Source: Neosynechococcus sphagnicola sy1 (GTDB lineage: Bacteria; Cyanobacteriota; Cyanobacteriia; Neosynechococcales; Neosynechococcaceae). Taken from it: a DNA stretch of 56,782 nt. The DNA lies in the NCBI RefSeq assembly GCF_000775285.1, contig NZ_JJML01000021.1, positions 1 to 56,782 of the forward strand. The letters run 5' to 3'. Below are positions 39,701 to 48,735 of this stretch, one piece after another (the first letter of the stretch is position 1; the number at the start of each line of letters is the position of its first letter). The notes under the pieces are model-generated. The model ran no database searches. It saw only the letters and a list, made by a program, of their open reading frames with translations, and had not been told where the DNA came from. The position numbers and the translations under genes are program-made.

Positions 39701-39920
39701 TAATGCCGCTCTCAATGGGTAGGGTGACCAGGGATTCAACTTCTTCCGGTGCCAGTCCTGGGGCTTCGGTTTGAATCTCAACTTGTGGGGGAGCGAAACT
39801 GGGGAAGACATCCAGTGGCATTTGGCTGACAGCTTGGAGTATCCAGACGGTCAAAATCAAGGCACCAGAAATCACCAACCAGCGACGGGCGATCGCCCAT
39901 TTAATAATGGCATCAAGCAT
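36762..39920 (-). CDS. cusA: CusA/CzcA-type heavy-metal RND efflux pump
   Basis: A full-length 1052-residue HME-family RND transporter. It has TM1 with PLDVFPSFAPPQVEI, two periplasmic porter modules, and the 12-helix domain with AVAIGSAVDDAIVDAENVYRSL in TM4 (the proton-relay Asp pair) and VVGGAI-type repeats in the second half. It takes metal from periplasm or inner membrane and passes it to an outer-membrane channel using proton flow. Copper/silver or divalent cations cannot be separated by eye. It lies just downstream of its adaptor; no outer-membrane CusC/TolC gene is in the window. Confidence 0.93.
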   Translation of the reverse strand: MLDAIIKWAIARRWLVISGALILTVWILQAVSQMPLDVFPSFAPPQVEIQTEAPGLAPEEVESLVTLPIESGINGTPGVTTVRSSSAAGLSVVKVIFRWDTEIYRARQLVTERLQQARSKLPEGVETPQLSPITSPISTVLMVGLTVGDQKTVGSTSLMDLRRMVDWQITNRLLAVPGVAQVVAYGGDVWQYQVLVNPAKLQAFNVTLQQVTEAVEAANVNAPGGFLITPDRERLIRGVGRIESIADLGHSVITARDGKPVRLADVADIKIGAAIKRGDGSLDGKAAIVLLINKQPQADTPTVTRAIEAALEEVKTGLPKDVATTVTFRQEDYIDASIENVREALVEGSIIVALILIPFLMNWRNLMICLVALPLSLLIGVAMLNWMGQGLNTMTLGGLAVAIGSAVDDAIVDAENVYRSLRENKHSAHPRPLLEVVYDGCQEVRDSVFGATVITIVVFAPIFALSGVEGSIFIPMGLGYMAAVIASSLTALTITPALCAILLPQGHLPETEPWVARFFKRLYLPWLNFSMQRSGIILAASAAMLIATLIIVPSFGRIFLPEFQERSLVNAMMLYPGVSLESTNAAGFVMQDALKGDKRFQHVQMRSGRAPGDADAAGVNGAHLDVELSEAGMQDRKGSIAKLRQEFSRLPGVAPNIGGFISHRMDEVLSGVRSAIAVKVFGPDLAELRHIGAEVTTAMQSVNGIVDLQPELQVPVPQVQIIFDRVAASRYGLTVGELAKTIQTALNGRVVSQVLEQQQTFDLLVWLQPEARNSATTIANLLVDTPNGQKVPLAQVAQIREATGPNTISRENVSRLLAVSANVSGRDLRSVVNEIQAKVKQQVQLPSGYFIQYGGQFEAEERSTQSILLYSAIAFVVITVIMYLSVKSIPSTAMIMINLPLALVGGAIAVALTGGILSIASLVGFVTLFGVATRNGLLLVDNYNTKFAEGMLLQDLLVKGSMERLNAILMTAFTSALGLAPLVIAGGAGKEILQPLSIVVLGGLVTSTALTLIVLPALYARFGKYLFPQQRGSKARSGKVSSLSMTKEHSNV

Positions 39921-39931
39921 GACTATTCACC

Positions 39932-41612
39932 TTAATGCGGTTGATGAGGAGATCGGGATTCAGCTTCCAATGAATCGTGTTGGGCTGAAGCCTCGATCGA
40001 ACTGTGATGGGCTGTTAGGTTGGCAGAAGAGCCATTGGAGTCGGTTTTGCCCATCGAACCCATTCCCAGTCCTCAGCGAGATCAAGACTTTCCGATGCCG
40101 ACGGTTAGCCCAGTATGTTCCAGCCCAGAAGGTGCCAGAGGCAATTACTCCCCCAGTGGGAATCGCAATCCACCACAGTAACTGCCCATTCTGACTCACT
40201 GTAGCGGTTGGAGTTGTTGCCCCATGATCATCTTCCGGCTTCGCTCCACCTCTGAGCGACTGGGCATAGAGTTGAGTGGCTCGCTGAGTTACAACCATAT
40301 CCCCATCAAACAATCCATCTTTGACTTCGACAAATTCGCCCGACTCCCTGCCGAGGGTGATATCAGAGGGCTGGAACGCACTGCCATTTTGGACAAAGAC
40401 GATCGTCTTTTTGTCGTTCGTTTCTACCAGTGCCGATTTAGGAATCGCTAAAACGGCAGCAGGTGTCCGATCTGTCAACACTTCCAAATCCACAAACATC
40501 CCTGGTTTCAGTGATCCATTGGGATTATCCAACTCCGCTTTGATCGGCACCACACGGGTTTCCCCTTCCACCACTGCGCCAATCACGCCGATGCGCCCTT
40601 TGAATACCTTTTCATTGGCGTTCACTCGTACGCCTTGCCCTGTTTGCACGCGATCGAGGTCTTTCTCATAAATATTTCCTGACACTTGCACAATGCGGCT
40701 ATTGACGATTGACATCACTTTTTTGCCGGCATCTTGACCCGATTCGCCTTGCGTCGTCTCCCGATCAGTAACCACGCCTGCGATCGGAGCCGTTAAGGTG
40801 ATGGTGCCATCGGCATTGGGGCTAGCGCCCAGTTGCCGCAGGCGCGCTTGATAAGTCTCACCGCTCAGAGACACCTTTGCCTGAGCGACCGATACCGCAG
40901 AATGGGCACGTTGCAGTTGCGCCTGCGCTTGAGCGATCTCCAGGGCACTTTCCGCTTTTGATAAGGTTGCCTTTGCCTCTGCCAGCTTGGTCTCCGATTC
41001 CAAAAAAGTGCGGCGGGGAATGGCTCCCTGCATCATCAGTTCCCGGTCTTTGTCGTAACGCTCTTGTGCGAAGCTGACTTCGGTGCGAGCTGCCTTAATG
41101 CCTGCTGCAACGATCGTGCGTTGTTGGGTCAGATTTTGCTGCGCCAAGCGCAAATCAGCGTCGGCTTGCTGCACCGATCCGATCGCATCAGCCCGACGAT
41201 CCAGTGCGGTGGTGCGTAAGTCAGCTAACTCTGGTGTGGTCATGACTGCTACAGGCTGCCCTGCCTTAACGCGATCGCCCGGATTCACCAGCAGCTTAAT
41301 CACCGTGCCCGTTACCGGCGTTGTGACTTCGACTTGCTGGTTGGGTAGTGCCTCAATCTTGCCAGTCGTTTTGATGCCAAACGCTAACCGCTGACGAGCC
41401 ACAGGCTCCACCTTCAAGCCCATGCGTTTTGCCGTCTCTGCATCAACCTGAACTGCTCCCGCCGCTTGAGTCGCTTGACCACCGAACTCATTGCCATGTC
41501 CCCCATGAGCCATGCTTCGGAAGGGCAGGGTGAGTAGTAACAGGCTGAGGAGACTTCCAAAGAGGCGACGAACGATCGTGGGAGAGCAGAACTGCTTTCG
41601 AGTCCGAGTCAT
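39932..41612 (-). CDS. cusB: CusB/CzcB-type RND periplasmic adaptor (possible one-base frameshift near the C-terminus)
   Basis: A membrane-fusion protein of about 550-560 residues. The start at 41612 (MTRTRKQFCSPT) is preferred because AAGGA lies 8 nt before it; an ATG at 41672 is the alternative. After an exported N-terminus comes HGGHGNEFGG, a possible metal site, then lipoyl and hairpin domains (AEAKATLSKAESALEIAQAQAQLQRAHSAV) and a beta-barrel. A late hydrophobic stretch (LLWWIAIPTGGVIASGTFWAG) is unusual. The annotated frame stops at 39960. Removing one base near 40063 instead gives a Ser/His-rich tail to 39932, which looks more natural but is tentative. Confidence 0.88.
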
Positions 41613-41691
41613 CGGGGGATTCCTTGATGAGGGCAGTGATCTAATCGTGATGGTGCGAACCAATGCAAGCAAAAGGCCAATGGTAGCCTCT

Positions 41692-42393
41692 CTACTGCTT
41701 GTACCAGGCTTGTTGCCACTGTTTCATCTGATTGATTTCGGTTGTCTGAGAACGAATAATGTCCCGCGCCAGTGTTTGAATTTCAGGCCGCTTCGACTTC
41801 TGCAAGGCATCCTTTGCCATTACCACGGCACCCTCATGGTGGGGAATCATGGCATCCATGAAGCGGAGGTCAAATTCTGCGTCGGCTGCGCCTAAATCCA
41901 TGGTCATCATCATGCTTGCCCGTTGTTCTTGGGACATCGGCATCGCGTGGCCCATTTGGGCGTTATAAGCAATCGGAATTGAACTGACTGTCGAGTACCA
42001 CGCTTGACGCCACCGCTGCATCTGAACAATTTCTTTGTCCTGAGCTTTAATGATCGCCGCTGCCAACTTGAGAATTTCGGGTCGTCGAGATTTCTGTTGC
42101 GCTTGTATTGCCATCTCCACGCCTCCTTGATGGTGGGGAATCATGGCATCAATGAAGCGGAGGTCAAATTCTGCATCCCCTGGCCCTAAGTCCATACCCA
42201 TCGTGTGGTTCATGCTACCCATATTGCCGTGATCCATCAATGGGTTTCCGGCGATGGTTGCGGTCGGGCTAGGGGTTTGCCGCTGAAAAATTCCTTGATT
42301 TTTGGCAGAGTTAGCGGGCATTGCAAGTCCACAGGCAGTGACAGCTAACGCTATGAACCCCAAAAGCTTTAGTTTTAAAGCAATTCGCTTCAT
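41692..42393 (-). CDS. CopM-like copper-binding protein with two DUF305 domains
   Basis: A 233-residue exported protein. A signal peptide with lipobox-like LAVTAC-G starts it. Two similar DUF305 domains follow, each with (M)DLG..DAEFDLRF(I/M)DAMIPHHxG and a terminal QWRQAWY-like helix. The repeated PHH and Met/His clusters (MDHGNMGSMNHTMGM; MMMTMD) are copper-binding. Synechocystis CopM, of this family, binds copper and supports resistance. It is the first gene of the cus cluster, with the candidate regulator box 149 nt upstream. Confidence 0.88.
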   Translation of the reverse strand: MKRIALKLKLLGFIALAVTACGLAMPANSAKNQGIFQRQTPSPTATIAGNPLMDHGNMGSMNHTMGMDLGPGDAEFDLRFIDAMIPHHQGGVEMAIQAQQKSRRPEILKLAAAIIKAQDKEIVQMQRWRQAWYSTVSSIPIAYNAQMGHAMPMSQEQRASMMMTMDLGAADAEFDLRFMDAMIPHHEGAVVMAKDALQKSKRPEIQTLARDIIRSQTTEINQMKQWQQAWYKQ

Positions 42394-42541
42394 AATTTTA
42401 TCCTAAGCACTGATAAGAGGACGAACTAACTGATTCTCAAGGCTCTAGCGAACTCGAGCATCAAGCCCATCAAGATCAGAAATGACACCTGATGTAGCCC
42501 ATTTTTTGGGTATTTCATCAACTTGAGTGTTTCACATAAAA

Positions 42542-42560
42542 ATAAAATCAGGATGAAATG
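42542..42560 (-). promoter_or_regulatory. Candidate metal-regulator box upstream of the CopM-like gene
   Basis: The + strand reads ATAAAATCAGGATGAAATG, matching 16 of 19 positions with 35445-35463. It lies 149 nt before the start at 42393, between that gene and a MITE-like element. Both copies face the same way relative to their genes. Assignment to RppA is inference from location. Confidence 0.5.
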
Positions 42561-42587
42561 TCTTTCCTTCAATGCTCATCCCACTAA

Positions 42588-42739
42588 CTGATTGACTGAC
42601 AGAACTCAATCCGCCCTCACCCCAACCCCTCTCCCAGAGCGGGAGAGGGGCTTTTGAACCAGTTCTGGGTCTGAAGTCCCTTCTCCCCTTGTGGGAGAAG
42701 GGACTTAGGGATGAGGGGAAAAGATCTGTCAGTCAAGCA
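42588..42739. mobile_element. MITE-like element with terminal inverted repeats and a 10-bp target duplication
   Basis: The 152-bp element is flanked by direct repeats ATCCCACTAA (42578-42587 and 42740-42749). Inside are perfect 12-bp inverted ends, TTGACTGACAGA (42592-42603) and TCTGTCAGTCAA (42725-42736). The interior holds two long hairpins: CCCCTCTCCC/GGGAGAGGGG, and AGTCCCTTCTCCC/GGGAGAAGGGACT. There is no ORF. Such palindromes (cccctctccc agagc gggagagggg) are dispersed in many cyanobacteria. It sits between the divergent CopM-like and NOS-reductase genes and could also terminate transcription on either side. Confidence 0.8.
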
Positions 42740-42872
42740 ATCCCACTAAGGTGAAAGTTTACTGAAGCCAGATTCTAGGGCTGATGGCGATCGTCCATTA
42801 GAATTTAGATTGCAATTGTGCCTGTTCCTGGGACGTAGACTTCTCCCATCCATCCACAGCATGAAGGCAACC

Positions 42873-45252
42873 ATGGTAGAGCGTAAAGTCGCTATCTTTG
42901 CATCCTTGCCGGACTATGCCCCGGTGCAACAGCTGCTGAGAATCCTGGCGAATTCCTCAGAATCCTTTCAGGTCAAAGGAATTCGCTATCTCAACCCTGC
43001 AACCACCCTCAGCCACTTCCAGACTGCCGATTGGGTGCAAATGGATTGGATGGCGGTTCAGGACAGCACTCAACACCTGCAAGGATATGAGGCAGCACTG
43101 TTATTTATCCAACCCACGGATTTGGCGCAGACCCTGGCGCTGACTCGGGGATTTGTAGCGGTGACAAACCAAATGGGCATCGAAAAACTGGGCTGGATTG
43201 CTCCTGCTGCGGCTGGCGACAGTGAGGTGGGCAGACAGTTAAAGGAGGCTGAAGCTTCCATCGGTGCTGTGCCCAAAGAAACGCTACGGTTGCACCATGC
43301 ACCCCTATTTTCAGAATTACTCCGGCACAAATCAGAGATCAAGTTTCGCCGCACCCTTTCTTTACCCCTGGATCATCGCCCCTTGCCCTGGCTTGCTCCT
43401 GAAGCGATCGCTGCTGCGTGTTACCAATGGTTATCTAACCAAGGGCCTGTGCCGTCCTTGTTGGTGGGGCCGGCTCCCTTAACAGGAGCGGATATCGCTG
43501 CTACCCTCTCGGAGGTGCTACATCAGACGGTAAATGGTCGCACCTTTGCCCAACGTCGCTTTACCAGTATTGACCTCGATGGGAGTGGGCAGCTAGACCT
43601 TCAGGAGTTGATGCCTTACCTGATCCAGATTGGCTGTAGCCGAGAGGAAGCCGAGGAAATACTGCAAAAGGCGGACACCAATGCAGATGGGCGGCTTGAC
43701 TACACAGAATTTATCGAGAAACTGGAAGACCGTCTGGCAACTGTGCTGACGGAGGTTCCCACCACCGTGGAATTTGTCCCCCTCTCTCCCTCAGCTGGTC
43801 TGCATGATTCCATGGCCAAGGGCATGACGGAGTCGGCAGCCCGAGCTTGGATGGAACTGCTAGTGTCCCTCAACGTCGAAGGCATGCCGCAGCCTCCCCA
43901 GGAAACCCTAGATCGGTGGGAGTTGGGCAACCTCTCTTTGGCCGATTGGGCATCGCAATATGCCCTGGATTGGATCAATGTGCATGTCTTGCCGGGATAC
44001 GGCATTACCATGGGTCAAGAAGGGCTCCTGGAGGGTCGGCCAGCGTTATTTTCTCGGATTTTACATATCGATGGTCGCCGCCTGCTCAGTCAGCGCACCT
44101 TGGATTTTCAAATTGTGGAAATTCACTGGGCGGATGTCGACCCTGCGTCGGTGCAAATTGTCCACGCCCCGGCTCAGGATCGGGGGCAACGGGCACTGCA
44201 CCTGTGCAACGGCCACCTTGTGGGGGTATCAGTGCGTGGGCTCTGGAGTGGGCTGCGCTTAGCCAGTCTGCTGTTATTGAGTCAACAGCCTCTACCCCCG
44301 CTGGCAAGTTGCCTTGTTTCGAGAACTGGGGGAACTGCAAATTGAAAACACTGCCATTGGAGCCCCCGACGATATTGTCTGCAATTGCACCCAAACAACC
44401 TGTGCTCGGCTGCAAGCTCTGATGGGTCAGGGATGTACGACTCTGGAGCAGTTAGCCGATCGCACCCATGTAACGATGGTGTGTGGGGGCTGCAAACCTC
44501 TGATTGAAGAGCTTTTGGGTTCTGCGAGTTTAGCCGTAGCGGAACTGGTCAAGAAAGAGTCCTTGGGATTGGGGATCACCCGCTTCCAATTTCGTCCAGT
44601 TAACCAGCCGGTGACTGCTTCCTTGCCGGGGCAGCATATTTTGTTGCAGGGACGCATCCACAATCATTGGGTCACCCGTGCCTATACCTTAACCTCCCCC
44701 GCTGCCCAAACTGACGCCTATGAGATTACGGTCAAGCGCGAGGAAACGGGGGAATTTTCTCGCTGGTTGTGCGATCGCGCCGATGAGGAATCTCTGTTTC
44801 GGATTTCAGAGCCTCAGGGTGAGTTTGTTCTGGAGGAGAGGTTCCCAGCAGTGGTCTTCTTCGCGGGCGGCATTGGAGTTACCCCAGCGATCGCCATGAT
44901 GCGCACCCTAGCCCAGCGAGGCGATAACCGTACCTTTCACCTTGACTGGTCGGCTCCTTACCCTGAATCCTTTGTGTTTCAGCCCGAATTAGAGCAGTTG
45001 ACGGCACAACACCCGCAGTTGAGGATCACCCTGCGGCCGACTCGACGGGTGGGAAAACTTCAGCCAGCAGACCTTCAACAACACTATCGTCCCAGTCCTG
45101 GAACCATCGCCATGCTCTGCGGCCCCGAGAGTTTCATGGCAGCGATCCAGGAGGCTCTCTTGCAGGCTGGGTGGACAGCGGCGGCAATTCGGCAGGAACG
45201 CTTCGGCTCCCACCTGAACCAAGACGGAACGGTGCAAAAAAACGCCCCGTGA
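42873..45252 (+). CDS. NOS-partner reductase: NmrA-like, paired EF-hands, [2Fe-2S] BFD, FAD/NAD; one-base frameshift
   Basis: The first frame (to 44345) has an NmrA-like NAD(P)-binding region (1-210), then two canonical EF-hand loops, DLDGSGQLDLQE (234-245) and DTNADGRLDYTE (268-279), and a domain I do not recognise (300-470). The second frame (from about 44281) continues LYPRWQVALFRELGELQIEN, then a BFD-like [2Fe-2S] site (CNCT...CGGC), FAD binding (RAYTLTSP), and a nicotinamide domain (GGIGVTPAIAMMR, CGPESFM). Removing one base near 44280 gives about 792 aa. The start at 42873 has AAGG 5 nt upstream; 42861 is the alternative. It is translationally coupled (GTGA) to the NOS oxygenase. It should pass NAD(P)H electrons to the heme, with Ca2+ as a possible switch (inference). 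Confidence 0.85.
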
Positions 45253-46439
45253 AGCCTGTGATTCAGTTAGCAAGCGGCATTATCCCCATCGAGCAGGATG
45301 GGTTTGAGGTGCAACCCATTGGTTCAATCAAGGCTGAAGCCGAAGTTTTTCTCAAACAGTGCTACATCGATGAAGGCATTGCCCCAATTTTTCCCTATCG
45401 CTGGGAAGACGTGGAGGAAGAAATTGCGGAGACGGGCACCTATCAGCAAACTTACGATGAGTTGGTCTATGGAGCCAAGCTAGCATGGCGCAACAGCAAT
45501 CGTTGTTTAGGGCGTAACTTCTGGCACAATTTGCATGTTCGGGATATGCGGCATCTGGAAACAGAAGTTGAAATGTTCCAAGCGATTCTGGAACATATAC
45601 AATTTGCCACCAATGGTGGGGAGATCCGCGCTACCATTACCATCTTCAAGCCAGATGGCAGACGCTTCTGGAATCCGCAATATTTTCAGTACGCTGGCTA
45701 TCGCCAACCCGATCGCTCGATCTTAGGAGATCCGGGCAATGTGGAGTTGACGGATCAAGCAATGAGACTGGGCTGGCACCCAGAATCCCAGACCCGCTTT
45801 GACTACCTGCCGCTGATCATTCAGCTTCCAGGACAGGAACCCCGGTGGTTTGAGATTCCCCCACAGCTAATTCTGGAAGTGCCACTGACCCATCCCCGCT
45901 ATGACTGGTTCGGAGACTTGCGGCTGAAATGGTATGGCTTACCGGCAGTGTCGAATATGGTCTTTGATGTCGGCGGCATTCAATATACAGCTGCACCCTT
46001 TAATGGGTTTTATATGGGGGCTGAGATTGGGGCTCGCAACTTTGGGGATCATCATCGTTACAACATGCTCCCGGTGATCGCGGAGCGGATGGGCTTAGAT
46101 TGCAGCCAAAATAGTACCCTTTGGCGAGATCTCGCCCTAGTGGAGTTGAATATTGCAGTGCTCTTTTCCTATCACCAGCAGGAGGTGAGACTACTCGATC
46201 ACCATACCCTCACCGAATCCTTTATGCAGTTTGCCGACAGTGAGCACCAGGCAGGCCGTCTTGTCCAAGCTGATTGGGGCTGTTTGGTTCCCCCCCTCTC
46301 GGCTTCAACCACACCGGTGTTCCACACTCAGTTTGACGGCAATCGCATCCTGAAACCGAACTTTTTCTATGCCCCCTTACCTTGGCAACGGGTAGCCCAG
46401 TCCCCTGGGTGTCCTTTTCATCACGAATGGCCAGATTGA
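45249..46439 (+). CDS. nos: Nitric oxide synthase oxygenase
   Basis: A 396-residue NOS oxygenase domain. KLAWRNSNRCLGRNFW contains the heme-thiolate Cys (Cys86). FNGFYMGAEIGARNFGDHHRYN has the Glu that binds the arginine guanidinium. ADWGCLVPPLSASTTPVFH matches the pterin/heme-side region of animal and bacterial NOS. It oxidises L-arginine to citrulline and NO. The GTG at 45249 overlaps the reductase stop (GTGA at 45249-45252); the upstream ATG at 45171 would add 26 unrelated residues. No FMN/FAD reductase is fused to it. The preceding gene is the obvious electron donor, and the pair recalls the [2Fe-2S]-containing NOS of Sorangium. Confidence 0.95.
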   Translation: MKPVIQLASGIIPIEQDGFEVQPIGSIKAEAEVFLKQCYIDEGIAPIFPYRWEDVEEEIAETGTYQQTYDELVYGAKLAWRNSNRCLGRNFWHNLHVRDMRHLETEVEMFQAILEHIQFATNGGEIRATITIFKPDGRRFWNPQYFQYAGYRQPDRSILGDPGNVELTDQAMRLGWHPESQTRFDYLPLIIQLPGQEPRWFEIPPQLILEVPLTHPRYDWFGDLRLKWYGLPAVSNMVFDVGGIQYTAAPFNGFYMGAEIGARNFGDHHRYNMLPVIAERMGLDCSQNSTLWRDLALVELNIAVLFSYHQQEVRLLDHHTLTESFMQFADSEHQAGRLVQADWGCLVPPLSASTTPVFHTQFDGNRILKPNFFYAPLPWQRVAQSPGCPFHHEWPD

Positions 46440-46448
46440 GGTTGCAAG

Positions 46449-47168
46449 TCAGTTTCCGTGAATCAGTTCGTAACGCCCATAATGGGCAGAAGTTACGGGG
46501 GTTCCGGATTGCTGACTTAACCAAGCCCACAGTTGATCTCCCCAGGAAAAGTGCCACCATTCCTGGGGATGGCGTTGAAAGCCAGCGGCAATCATCACCC
46601 GTGCCAGCAATTGGCGGTGGTGGTGGTATTGACGCTCTAGGGGGCGATCGCTGATCTGAAAGTAATCGGGGTAGGAACGGGGGGAACATTCATCAATGGG
46701 AGACCCCATGTCGACGACCTGCCCGGTGCCATCCACCAAAGTCAAATCCAGGGCCGCTCCGGTGCTATGGGGGGGAGGCATCGTTGGATCAAGACTCGGC
46801 GGTGCCCAGAATGTGTAGACTTGCTCTCGCAAGGTTTGCTGCTGGTCAGGTGTTAAGGCAGCCACCGTCAACCCTTGCGATCGCGCCAAGTCAGCCAAGG
46901 TTTGATCAACCATAAACTGTTGCACCGCAACCGGGCGATAGGCATCAAAGATTTGCAGCCGCCAACCTGGATAGTCCTGCTGGAGAGCTTCCTGGGCTGC
47001 CAGCAACTGGGTCACTACCCGCTGCCGTAAAAAATAGGGAGATTGCTCACCGTAGGGTGCCCCCAACACTTGATAAGGATGGGGGGACACCACGGCAAAT
47101 AAATCAGGGAGAATCGCTATCATCGGTTCCCCGCACTCCTCAATGGGAACTTTTTGATAGGGTTTCAT
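46449..47168 (-). CDS. D-alanyl-D-alanine dipeptidase (VanX/DdpX family)
   Basis: A 239-residue M15D metallopeptidase: DAYRPVAVQQFM, the zinc-binding PPPHSTGAALDLTL (His, Asp) and EWWHFSWGDQLWAW (catalytic Glu, zinc His). It hydrolyses D-Ala-D-Ala, here presumably for peptidoglycan turnover since no vanH or vanA is adjacent. No signal peptide is seen, so it is cytoplasmic, as for VanX. It is convergent with the NOS gene, 9 bp apart. Confidence 0.93.
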   Translation of the reverse strand: MKPYQKVPIEECGEPMIAILPDLFAVVSPHPYQVLGAPYGEQSPYFLRQRVVTQLLAAQEALQQDYPGWRLQIFDAYRPVAVQQFMVDQTLADLARSQGLTVAALTPDQQQTLREQVYTFWAPPSLDPTMPPPHSTGAALDLTLVDGTGQVVDMGSPIDECSPRSYPDYFQISDRPLERQYHHHRQLLARVMIAAGFQRHPQEWWHFSWGDQLWAWLSQQSGTPVTSAHYGRYELIHGN

Positions 47169-47202
47169 CCCCTAGCCCCAACTGCGGCGATGGTCAAAGC
47201 TC

Positions 47203-48621
47203 CTAGGCCATCCATTCGGTGTGGAAGAACTTGCCACGAGGTTGATCCGTGCGCTCATAGGTGTGGGCACCAAAGTAATCTCGCTGTGCTTGGGTGAGGT
47301 TCTGGGGCAGGCGATCGCGACGGTAGCTGTCGAAGTAATCCAGGGAGGCACTAAAGGCCGGGACCGGAATTCCTAGGTAGGCTGCTTGGGCGATCACTTC
47401 CCGCCAAGCCCCCTGGCGATCGAGAATGGTTTGCTTAAACTCAGGAGCCAAGAGCAGGTTTGCCAGATGAGGATTCTCATCAAAGGCGTGCTTGATCTTG
47501 TTTAAGAAGCCAGCCCGAATAATACACCCCCCTTTCCAGATGCGGGCACATTCACCCAAATTTAGATTGAAGTCATACAACTTAGAAGCCGCACTTAACA
47601 ACGCCATCCCTTGGGCATAGGAACACATTTTGGAGCAGTAGAGGGCATCCCGAACTTGGGTAATAAAGGCTTTTGAGTCGCCGTTAAACGTTGTCCCAGG
47701 CCCCGTCAGAGTTTGAGACGCGGCCACCCGCTCTTCTTTAATCGAGGACATAATCCGGGCGTTCACCGCCGCCGTGATCGTGGGGATGGCAACCCCCAGA
47801 TCCAGGGCATCAGTCACCGTCCAACGGCCCGTCCCCTTTTGTCCCGCGGCATCCAGAATCAGATCAACCAGGGGGATGCCCGTTGGGGGATCCATGACCT
47901 TGAAGATATCAGCGGTGATTTCAATCAAATAGGAATTGAGTTCATCCGTGGTATTCCACTCCGCAAAGACTTCGTGGAGTTGAGAACTCGTCAGCCCCAA
48001 AACATTGTTCAACAGGTCATAGGCTTCAGCAATCAACTGCATGTCACCGTATTCAATGCCGTTGTGTACCATTTTGACGTAGTGACCGGCTCCCCCTGGG
48101 CCGACATAGGTCACACAGGGGCCGTCATCGACCTGCGCCGCTATCTTGGTGAGAATGGGTTCCAGGGCTTCGTAGGCAACCTTGGTTCCTCCGGGCATGA
48201 GGCTGGGGCCGTTCAGTGCCCCTTCTTCGCCGCCGCTGACACCCATGCCAATAAAGGTAAACTGAGCCGACTCCAGATCGTGAGCCCGACGAGCGGTATC
48301 GGTGTAGAGAGAGTTGCCACCGTCAATCAGAATGTCACCCTCATCCAGCAGGGGTTTCAATTGCTCAATCATGGCATCCACGGGGGCTCCAGCTTTCACC
48401 ATGATCAGGATTTTCCGGGGCCGCTCTAGGGAGGCGACAAAATCTTGAATGGAATAAGCTGCATAGACTTGCTTGCCCTGGGCGCGTTCGGCCATAAAGG
48501 CATCGGTTTTTTCGGGAGAGCGGTTATACACGGAGATGGGGAACCCATTGCGCTCGACGTTGAGCGCCAGATTTTCGCCCATGACTGCTAGACCGATTAC
48601 ACCAAAGCTTTGTTGTGCCAT
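47203..48621 (-). CDS. gnd: 6-phosphogluconate dehydrogenase (decarboxylating)
   Basis: A 472-residue enzyme: N-terminal Rossmann motif [51 protein letters not shown], the catalytic [19 protein letters not shown] with Lys and His nearby, and QKGTGRWTV. It converts 6-phosphogluconate and NADP to ribulose-5-phosphate and NADPH in the oxidative pentose phosphate pathway. The start at 48621 ([10 protein letters not shown]) is preferred, as it begins just before the fold; 48636 is an upstream alternative. Confidence 0.97.
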   Translation of the reverse strand: MAQQSFGVIGLAVMGENLALNVERNGFPISVYNRSPEKTDAFMAERAQGKQVYAAYSIQDFVASLERPRKILIMVKAGAPVDAMIEQLKPLLDEGDILIDGGNSLYTDTARRAHDLESAQFTFIGMGVSGGEEGALNGPSLMPGGTKVAYEALEPILTKIAAQVDDGPCVTYVGPGGAGHYVKMVHNGIEYGDMQLIAEAYDLLNNVLGLTSSQLHEVFAEWNTTDELNSYLIEITADIFKVMDPPTGIPLVDLILDAAGQKGTGRWTVTDALDLGVAIPTITAAVNARIMSSIKEERVAASQTLTGPGTTFNGDSKAFITQVRDALYCSKMCSYAQGMALLSAASKLYDFNLNLGECARIWKGGCIIRAGFLNKIKHAFDENPHLANLLLAPEFKQTILDRQGAWREVIAQAAYLGIPVPAFSASLDYFDSYRRDRLPQNLTQAQRDYFGAHTYERTDQPRGKFFHTEWMA

Positions 48622-48735
48622 AGGATTTCTGCTCACTCTGCAAGAATGCGGGGGGCTGCATGTTCCTTTACAGAGTAGCCCGATCCTCCAAAATCGAGCT
48701 GGAAAATTAGATTAAGAGTGCCTAACCACCCTTGG

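Noticed and set aside
45171-45252. NOS fused in frame to the reductase, split by another sequencing error
   Set aside because: The frame offset is opposite to the other one-base insertions, and a GTGA stop-start overlap gives a clean NOS start; two genes are the simpler reading, though a larger fused form as in Sorangium is possible in relatives.
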